This document shows, one piece after another, positions 59,127-64,000 of a DNA stretch of 64,000 nt. The notes under the pieces were generated by a model. That model did no database searches. It saw only the letters and a list, made by a program, of their open reading frames with translations, and was not told the origin of the DNA. Source of the stretch: Lachnospiraceae bacterium (lineage in GTDB: Bacteria > Bacillota > Clostridia > Lachnospirales > Lachnospiraceae); contig CAJTDN010000013.1 of NCBI GenBank assembly GCA_910574865.1, forward strand, positions 62,001 to 126,000, written 5' to 3'. The translations under genes were made by a program, and so were the position numbers. Numbering within the stretch: the stretch's first letter is position 1; the number at the start of each line of letters is the position of its first letter.

Positions 59127-59804
59127 ATGCGTTTTCGCCACGAAGTGAAGCATCGGATAATTTATGCGGATTTATTGGCCCTGCGTTCGCGCTTGTCGTC
59201 CGTCCTTGCGCGGGACGCCCATGCCGTGGGCGGGCGCTATGAGGTTCGCAGTCTGTATTTTGACAATGTGGAAGACAAGGCGTTGCAAGAAAAGCTGGAC
59301 GGCGTAAATTGCCGGGAAAAATTTCGCATCCGCTATTATAATGGCGACACGTCGCTAATTTTGTTGGAGAAAAAAAGCAAGATTAACGGGCTTTGCAGCA
59401 AGGCACAGGCACGGATTGACCGGGGAGAAGCGCGGGCCATCGCAATCGGTGATTTTGCGCGGGAGGGATTCGAAATCGCGGGGAGGGAGTTGCTCCGGGA
59501 ACTGTGTTGCAAGATGGATTTGCAGGGATTACGGCCGAGAATCATCGTGGATTACACAAGGGAGGCGTTTGTCTACGCGCCGGGAAACGTGCGGGTCACG
59601 TTGGACTACGACATTCGGACCGGCATGGATTGCACGGATTTTTTGAATCCCGGTTGTGTCACGGTTCCAGTTCGGGACAGACCGATTATTCTGGAGGTCA
59701 AATGGGATGAGTTTTTGCCTTCCGTGGTTGCCGACCTCGTGCAGACCCCGGCCACGCGCACGGCGGCATTTTCAAAATACGCGGCGTGCCGCATATATAG
59801 TTAG
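59127..59804 (+). CDS. VTC-domain polyphosphate polymerase-like protein
   Basis: A 225-residue VTC domain protein, related to the catalytic tunnel of yeast polyphosphate polymerase (CYTH-type fold). RFRHEVKHRI is the N-terminal R-x-E-x-K motif, KFRIRYYN and LLEKKSKINGLCSK line the tunnel, and IILEVKWDEFLPSVV holds the later acidic-basic pair. AAGGGAGGTG at 59111-59120 fixes ATG 59127. DUF4956 and CotH genes follow, a set often found together in Firmicutes. It may make polyphosphate or modify a phosphorylated surface component; activity here is unproved. Confidence 0.88.
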   Translation: MRFRHEVKHRIIYADLLALRSRLSSVLARDAHAVGGRYEVRSLYFDNVEDKALQEKLDGVNCREKFRIRYYNGDTSLILLEKKSKINGLCSKAQARIDRGEARAIAIGDFAREGFEIAGRELLRELCCKMDLQGLRPRIIVDYTREAFVYAPGNVRVTLDYDIRTGMDCTDFLNPGCVTVPVRDRPIILEVKWDEFLPSVVADLVQTPATRTAAFSKYAACRIYS

Positions 59805-59920
59805 CATATACGCCGAGGCACAAATGTCCGTCACGCTTTAATCAAAAATTGACGTGCCAGTACCGTGGTTTTACGATGCGGACGAAGGCATGATTGTAGA
59901 AAGGGGAAGGTAATTTTATT

Positions 59921-60592
59921 ATGACATTTCAAGACATTTTTAAATCCGGTTTTTTAGAAAATGTGAACAGTATTTCCGTTTTGGACATGGCGATTGCCAT
60001 TGTTCTCGCCTTTGGCATCGGCATGTTTATTTTCTTTGTTTATAAAAAGACGTTTGCGGGCGTCATGTATTCGTCGGGCTTCGGGGTGACGCTGATTGCC
60101 TTGACCATGATTTCCACGTTCGTCATTTTGGCGGTCACGTCCAACGTGGTGCTGTCGCTGGGCATGGTGGGCGCGCTTTCCATCGTCCGCTTCCGTACCG
60201 CCATCAAGGAACCGCTTGACATCGCGTATTTGTTTTGGGCGATTGCCGCGGGCATCGTGCTAGCTGCGGGGATGGTTCCCCTGGCGGTGTTCGGGAGCGT
60301 CGGAATCGGAGCCGTGTTGCTTCTGTTTGCCAATAGGAAGCCGCATGTGAGGCCCTATATCGTCGTGCTTCGCTGTGAAGGGCATGAGAGCGAGAAAGCC
60401 GCCATGGATTTTTTGAAAAAGCAGGTGCAAAAACATGTTGTTAAGAGTAAGACCGCCCAGAAAGGGTTCGTGGAGCTGAATGTTGAAATCCGCATGAAAA
60501 ACGACGACACGGATTTTATAAACGCCCTTTCCGGCATGCCGGGCGTGGGCAGCGCGGTATTGGTCAGTTATAACGGGGAATATATGTCGTAA
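59921..60592 (+). CDS. DUF4956-family membrane protein
   Basis: A 223-residue protein with four hydrophobic segments in residues about 25-140 (MAIAIVLAFGIGMFIFFVYK, GFGVTLIALTMISTFVILAV, and a third and fourth near LVL-rich parts), then a cytosolic tail of about 85 residues (RPYIVVLRCEGHESEKAAMD). DUF4956 proteins are usually next to VTC-domain proteins and CotH, as here, and may form a membrane partner for them. AAAGGGGAAGG precedes the ATG. No enzymatic motif is visible. Confidence 0.87.
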   Translation: MTFQDIFKSGFLENVNSISVLDMAIAIVLAFGIGMFIFFVYKKTFAGVMYSSGFGVTLIALTMISTFVILAVTSNVVLSLGMVGALSIVRFRTAIKEPLDIAYLFWAIAAGIVLAAGMVPLAVFGSVGIGAVLLLFANRKPHVRPYIVVLRCEGHESEKAAMDFLKKQVQKHVVKSKTAQKGFVELNVEIRMKNDDTDFINALSGMPGVGSAVLVSYNGEYMS

Positions 60593-60671
60593 AAAGCGGC
60601 CGCGAAGAACGCCGGTGGCGTTCCTGATTTGATTGTAGTCGGTTCTGGCCGGGATAAATTGGAGGTAGATA

Positions 60672-62606
60672 ATGTCAACGCATAAATACATAGACAAAAT
60701 TTGTTGCGTGGCGCTTGTTTTTTCCGTGGTTTTGACCGTGGTGTTCATGAACGGGGAGAGTCTGGGCATTGTGAAGGCGTCAAGGGAAATGGGTTATGAA
60801 ACGCGTTTGTTTGACACGTCCAAGGTACATGCCATTGACATCGTGATAGACGACTGGGAAGGGTTCCTTGACACTTGCAAGTCGGAGCAATATGCGCTTT
60901 GTTCGGTTGTCATCGACAACGAGGCGTGCAAAAACGTCGGTATCCGCGCCAAGGGCAACACGTCGCTGACGCAGGTGGAAAGGTACGGGAATGACCGCTA
61001 TAGTTTTAAAATTGAGTTTGACCACTATGACGGCGCGCAAAATTATTATGGTCTGGATAAATTGAGCCTTAATAATATAATTCAGGATAACACGTATATG
61101 AAGGACTATCTCACGTATCAAATGATGGGATATTTCGACGTGGCCGCCCCGCTTTGCAGTTACGTTTACCTTACGGTCAACGGCGAGGACTGGGGATTGT
61201 ATCTGGCCGTCGAGGGCGTGGAGGAAAGTTTCCTGAAGCGTAATTATGGCGCGAATTATGGGGAACTGTACAAGCCGGACAGCCAGAGTTTGGGCGGCGG
61301 CAGGGGCGCAGGCGCGAGGTTTGACATGGGCGAGTGGCAGCAGGAGGGGAGCGCGGGGCAGGAGGAAAATGCCGAGAGCGGAGAAAATGTAAAGAGAGGG
61401 GAAAACGACGAAAAAGAAGAAGACGCGGGAATGAATGAAAATGCCGGACGCGAATTGCCGGAGATGTCGGGAAATGGTCAGGAGCCGCCGCGGATGCCAG
61501 AAGGGCAGCAGATGCCGGACGACCAGCAAATGCCGGATGGCCAGCAATTTCCAGGTGGGCAGCAGATGCCAAACGGCCGGCAAACGCCGGATGGCCAGCA
61601 ATTTCCAGAAGGGCAGCAGACGCCAAACGGCCAGCAAACGCCGGATGGCCAGCAATTTCCAGGTGGGCAGCAGATGCCAAACGACCAGCAAATGCCAGAT
61701 GGCCAGCAATTTCCAGGTGGGCAGCAGATGCCAAACGGCCAGCAAATGCCAGATGGGCAGCAGATGCCGGGGGATGGGAATGGTTTTGAAAATGTATTCG
61801 AGGCCGGCTTCATGGATGGAAGCATGGGAAGCGGTGACACGTCCCTGATTTATTCGGATGACGAGTATTCCAGCTATCAGAACATTTTTGACAATGCCAA
61901 GACGGACGTTTCCGACGCGGACAAGGATCGTTTGATTGCTTCGTTGAAACAAATGAACGAGCAGGAAAATATAGAGGAAGTCGTGGATGTGGACGGTGTA
62001 ATCCGTTATTTCGTGGTACATAATTTTGTATGCAATTTTGACAGCTACACGGGGATGATGGTCCATAATTATTATCTCTATGAAGAGGATGGAAAAATGT
62101 CCATGATTCCATGGGATTACAACCTCGCGTTCGGGGGATTCCAGGGCGCGCAGGACGCGACGGCACTTGTGAATGATCCCATCGATACTCCGGTATCCGG
62201 CGGGACGACAAAGTCCCGGCCGATGCTTTCCTGGATTTTCTCTAATGAGGAATATGTGCAAATATATCATGAGTATTTTGCCGAATTCATTGTCGAATAT
62301 TTTGACAGCGGTTATTTTGCCACGATGATAGACGGGGTGAAGGAACTGATTTCGCCTTATGTCGAGAAAGACCCGACGAAATTTTGCACGTATGAGGAAT
62401 TCGAGACCGGGATTGACACGCTGAGGGAATTCTGTCTGCTGCGTGCGGAAAGCGTGGCGGGGCAGTTGGATGGAAGCATCGCGTCCACGTCGGATGGGCA
62501 GGCGCAAAACAAGGAAAGTTTTATCGATGCGTCGGGCATCACCATATCTGACATGGGGACGATGAATGGCAGTATTGGACTGCCTGGTGGAAGTTATAAG
62601 AAGTAG
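60672..62606 (+). CDS. CotH-family kinase-like protein with a Q/P/G repeat insertion
   Basis: A 644-residue secreted or membrane-anchored protein. One N-terminal helix (about 12-32), then a CotH kinase-like domain (SLTQVERYGNDRYSFKIEFD, YYGLDKLSLNNIIQDNTYMK, GLYLAVEGVEESFLKRNYG), split by an insert of about 170 residues with a Q-Q-[MTF]-P repeat (about 276-365), and continuing LIASLKQMNEQENIEEVVDV and MSMIPWDYNLAFGGF (catalytic D). CotH phosphorylates spore-coat proteins in Bacillus. GGAGG at 60661-60665 precedes the ATG. It may phosphorylate surface proteins; the insert is probably an extended linker. Confidence 0.9.
   Translation: MSTHKYIDKICCVALVFSVVLTVVFMNGESLGIVKASREMGYETRLFDTSKVHAIDIVIDDWEGFLDTCKSEQYALCSVVIDNEACKNVGIRAKGNTSLTQVERYGNDRYSFKIEFDHYDGAQNYYGLDKLSLNNIIQDNTYMKDYLTYQMMGYFDVAAPLCSYVYLTVNGEDWGLYLAVEGVEESFLKRNYGANYGELYKPDSQSLGGGRGAGARFDMGEWQQEGSAGQEENAESGENVKRGENDEKEEDAGMNENAGRELPEMSGNGQEPPRMPEGQQMPDDQQMPDGQQFPGGQQMPNGRQTPDGQQFPEGQQTPNGQQTPDGQQFPGGQQMPNDQQMPDGQQFPGGQQMPNGQQMPDGQQMPGDGNGFENVFEAGFMDGSMGSGDTSLIYSDDEYSSYQNIFDNAKTDVSDADKDRLIASLKQMNEQENIEEVVDVDGVIRYFVVHNFVCNFDSYTGMMVHNYYLYEEDGKMSMIPWDYNLAFGGFQGAQDATALVNDPIDTPVSGGTTKSRPMLSWIFSNEEYVQIYHEYFAEFIVEYFDSGYFATMIDGVKELISPYVEKDPTKFCTYEEFETGIDTLREFCLLRAESVAGQLDGSIASTSDGQAQNKESFIDASGITISDMGTMNGSIGLPGGSYKK
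61497..61770 (+). repeat. Coding minisatellite in the CotH gene
   Basis: About fifteen short units of 18 bases (GGCCAGCA/GGGCAGCAG-type) encode Q-Q-M/F/T-P-x-G/D. They cluster into four 54-base higher-order units with consensus CAGCAATTTCCAGGTGGGCA. Copy number may change by slippage. Confidence 0.85.
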
Positions 62607-62811
62607 ATAATAGATAAATGTGCACGATACATTGCACAAACAGAACAAAAACGGAGAAATTGATTTTTTGATTGAAAAGTGTTGAGGAAAGGGGAATCTT
62701 GTTAAAATGGGATTTCCGCCAATGGAAGATGCCACTGGTTCTATGGTTTACCGAGATAACGGACACGGCAAAGATTACGGACGGTTTCAATAGGGAAGGT
62801 TTGCTGGAACA
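62607..62811. other. Intergenic region after CotH
   Basis: No convincing gene or strong terminator. GTGCA/TGCAC (62619-62635) could form a weak stem. An open stretch at 62672-62863 on the plus strand has no ribosome binding site. Confidence 0.4.
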
Positions 62812-62958
62812 TTATAGACAAAAAATTGATGGCTCCGTATTGCTTGCGGATGAAATTAATTGATTGCATCCGATTGAGAGAAAAAGTTCTGCAGATTCCA
62901 GTTCTTCCCGTTTGATTTCCCTATCCTTAAAATAATAAAACACCTCAAGCCGGTTCAT
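62812..62958 (-). CDS. Small ORF coupled to the amidotransferase gene
   Basis: A 48-residue open stretch starting MNRLEVFYYFKDREIKREEL. Its ATG overlaps the stop of the upstream glutamine-amidotransferase gene as ATGA (62955-62958), the usual sign of translational coupling. I do not recognise it. It could be a truncated remnant of a longer gene or a genuine small protein. Confidence 0.3.
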   Translation of the reverse strand: MNRLEVFYYFKDREIKREELESAELFLSIGCNQLISSASNTEPSIFCL

Positions 62959-63680
62959 TCTTTACATGCTTTGACAAAGGCGTCAAATAATGCCTGCTGT
63001 GCGGTGTTTCGTGCGCTCATGTGCTCGGGATGCCACTGCACGCCGGCGCAGAAGCGGTAATCTTTTAATTCGATGCCCTCCACGAAGCCGTCCGTGCTTT
63101 TGGCCGAGACAACCAGGCCGTCCCCGAGCTTGTCAATCGCCTGGTGGTGGATGCTGTTGACGGCGATTTTGGCAAAGGCCGTACCGGGCTTCCATGCCCC
63201 GGCATCGTTCATACAGTCGAACAATTTCGTGCCGGTGATGATTTCCACCGGATGGCAGGAGCGCGCGCGGGAAAGGAAATCGGAGTGTTTGTAGGTTTGC
63301 TTGTCCTTGATATCCTGGAAAAGCGTGCCGCCAAAAGAAACGTTCATCATCTGGACGCCGCGGCAGATTCCCAAGACGGGTTTCCCCATGTCGAGGAAGG
63401 CGGCGAGAAGCTTCGGCTCCGCCCGGTCGCGGACGGCGTTCGGCCTGCCGGTCTTGTCGGAGCGGGTTTGCCCATATAAGGAGGGCTCGACATCTGCGCC
63501 GCCCGGCAGTAACAGTCCGTCGCAGGAGGCTGCCAAACGAACCGCCTCGTCTGGATTTTCAAGCTCAATCCAGCATACGTCGGCACCGGAGCGGCGTAAG
63601 CTTTGGACATATTTTCCTTTCATGTATCTGCGAAACAAGTCGTTTCCCATCTGCGGCATGGCAATCGTAATTTGGCTCAT
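62955..63680 (-). CDS. Class I glutamine amidotransferase-like gamma-glutamyl hydrolase (PuuD-like)
   Basis: A 241-residue protein of the gamma-glutamyl-gamma-aminobutyrate hydrolase family. The catalytic cysteine is in LGICRGVQMMNVSFGG and the His-Glu of the triad in VQWHPEHM; SIHHQAIDKLGDGL and the opening MSQITIAMPQMG are typical. GGAGG (plus strand CCTCC 63690-63694) precedes ATG 63680. It would hydrolyse gamma-glutamyl conjugates, as in putrescine degradation; no other polyamine gene is near, so the real substrate is open. The following small ORF overlaps its stop by four bases. Confidence 0.88.
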   Translation of the reverse strand: MSQITIAMPQMGNDLFRRYMKGKYVQSLRRSGADVCWIELENPDEAVRLAASCDGLLLPGGADVEPSLYGQTRSDKTGRPNAVRDRAEPKLLAAFLDMGKPVLGICRGVQMMNVSFGGTLFQDIKDKQTYKHSDFLSRARSCHPVEIITGTKLFDCMNDAGAWKPGTAFAKIAVNSIHHQAIDKLGDGLVVSAKSTDGFVEGIELKDYRFCAGVQWHPEHMSARNTAQQALFDAFVKACKE

Positions 63681-63906
63681 CGCTGTAATCCTCCGGGATA
63701 TGTCTAAATTCGTTTTCTTGTAACTGCGAGGACTCTGGGCAGTTACATTTCCTGATTTTATTCTAAGACGGTTTCGCAATAAAATCAAGATGGAATTTCG
63801 CCTTGAAATAGGATGGATAATATGGTATAAATATCTATAGGGCACGAGTGTGAAAAAGCGTGCATTTTGAGAGGATAATAAAAAGTATGGTTTATAGGTG
63901 GAAGCT

Positions 63907-64000
63907 ATGATATGTGTGGAAAGAGGTTATTTGGAGCCGCGTTATGAAAATGCGGTTTGGGAGTTGCTTGTCTCGTCGGACAAAGAGTTCGTGCCGCCAC
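63907..64000 (+). CDS. Start of a probable GNAT acetyltransferase (partial)
   Basis: The frame from ATG 63907 reads MICVERGYLEPRYENAVWEL, LVSSDKEFVPP and runs off the window. AGGTGGAAGCT precedes it. The E-F-V-P-P segment resembles the start of GNAT proteins that often begin with such a phrase before the acetyl-CoA domain. The rest is outside, so only family-level guess is possible. Confidence 0.4.
   Translation, partial: MICVERGYLEPRYENAVWELLVSSDKEFVPP

Noticed and set aside
60780-62735. A 651-codon open stretch on the minus strand opposite CotH
   Set aside because: It is an antisense shadow of the CotH gene; repeated W-H-L-L motifs come from the reverse reading of the Q-Q-M-P repeat.
62672-62863. 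Plus-strand 63-codon frame after CotH
   Set aside because: No ribosome binding site and no family match; it overlaps a better-positioned minus-strand frame.

Overview
The window looks like chromosomal DNA of a Gram-positive Clostridia member, most likely a gut Lachnospiraceae. The reasons are strong AGGAGG-type ribosome binding sites, sigma-A promoters with 17-bp spacers, a sortase-type C-terminus, GPH sugar symporters, AraC regulators beside glycosidases, and many Phd/RelE modules. The backbone is G+C-rich, with a few clearly A+T-rich islands that look acquired. I saw no tRNA, rRNA or CRISPR array.

0-15 kb: a long same-strand gene run. It holds an Amadori-deglycase-like SIS protein, a HAD phosphatase, a SorC regulator, a DMT exporter, two TIM-barrel proteins of the phosphoenolpyruvate-hydrolase-like family, a Tm-1-like (UPF0261) protein, a third TIM-barrel paralogue, an EthD-like protein, a RuBisCO-like protein, a nitroreductase, an FAD/NAD reductase, HPr and enzyme I, then a MATE exporter. 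It reads as an undescribed catabolic pathway for a phosphorylated or acid sugar and is the most interesting locus here.

15-24 kb: a RelE/Phd pair, then a block of GPH transporter, membrane-anchored alpha/beta hydrolase and MetY. The same block recurs at 46-52 kb, where a 1.4-kb A+T-rich three-gene insert (with a DUF433/DUF5615 toxin-antitoxin-like pair) separates hydrolase and MetY. Between the blocks lie an AAA ATPase plus RloB-like gene pair (candidate phage defence), pyroglutamyl peptidase, and a signalling operon of FecR-like lipoprotein, CHASE2 adenylate cyclase, metallo-beta-lactamase-fold protein and GAF/HD-GYP protein (22.6-28.7 kb).

28.7-43.6 kb: a carbohydrate-use region with much gene decay. 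It has an AraC gene split by one in-frame TGA, a GH3 C-terminal stump, Uma2 fragments, a tandem-domain AraC regulator with a likely mannoside operon (GPH symporter, GH2 beta-mannosidase, internally deleted MBL protein, D-lyxose/D-mannose isomerase), a transposase fragment, an antitoxin with a truncated toxin, a large sortase-type surface protein, an AraC stump and a DUF5060-type glycosidase. A chemoreceptor and an FMN-binding lipoprotein follow on the minus strand.

52-64 kb: an unknown protein, ProB, an OmpR-type two-component system, a membrane metallophosphoesterase, and a VTC/DUF4956/CotH operon. That operon is preceded by a direct-repeat response-regulator box and 101-bp tandem repeats in its leader. 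A class I glutamine-amidotransferase-like hydrolase and the start of a probable GNAT gene close the window. Families of short palindromic repeats (7.9, 24.0, 31.1, 31.85, 41.7, 54.2 kb) are scattered between genes.
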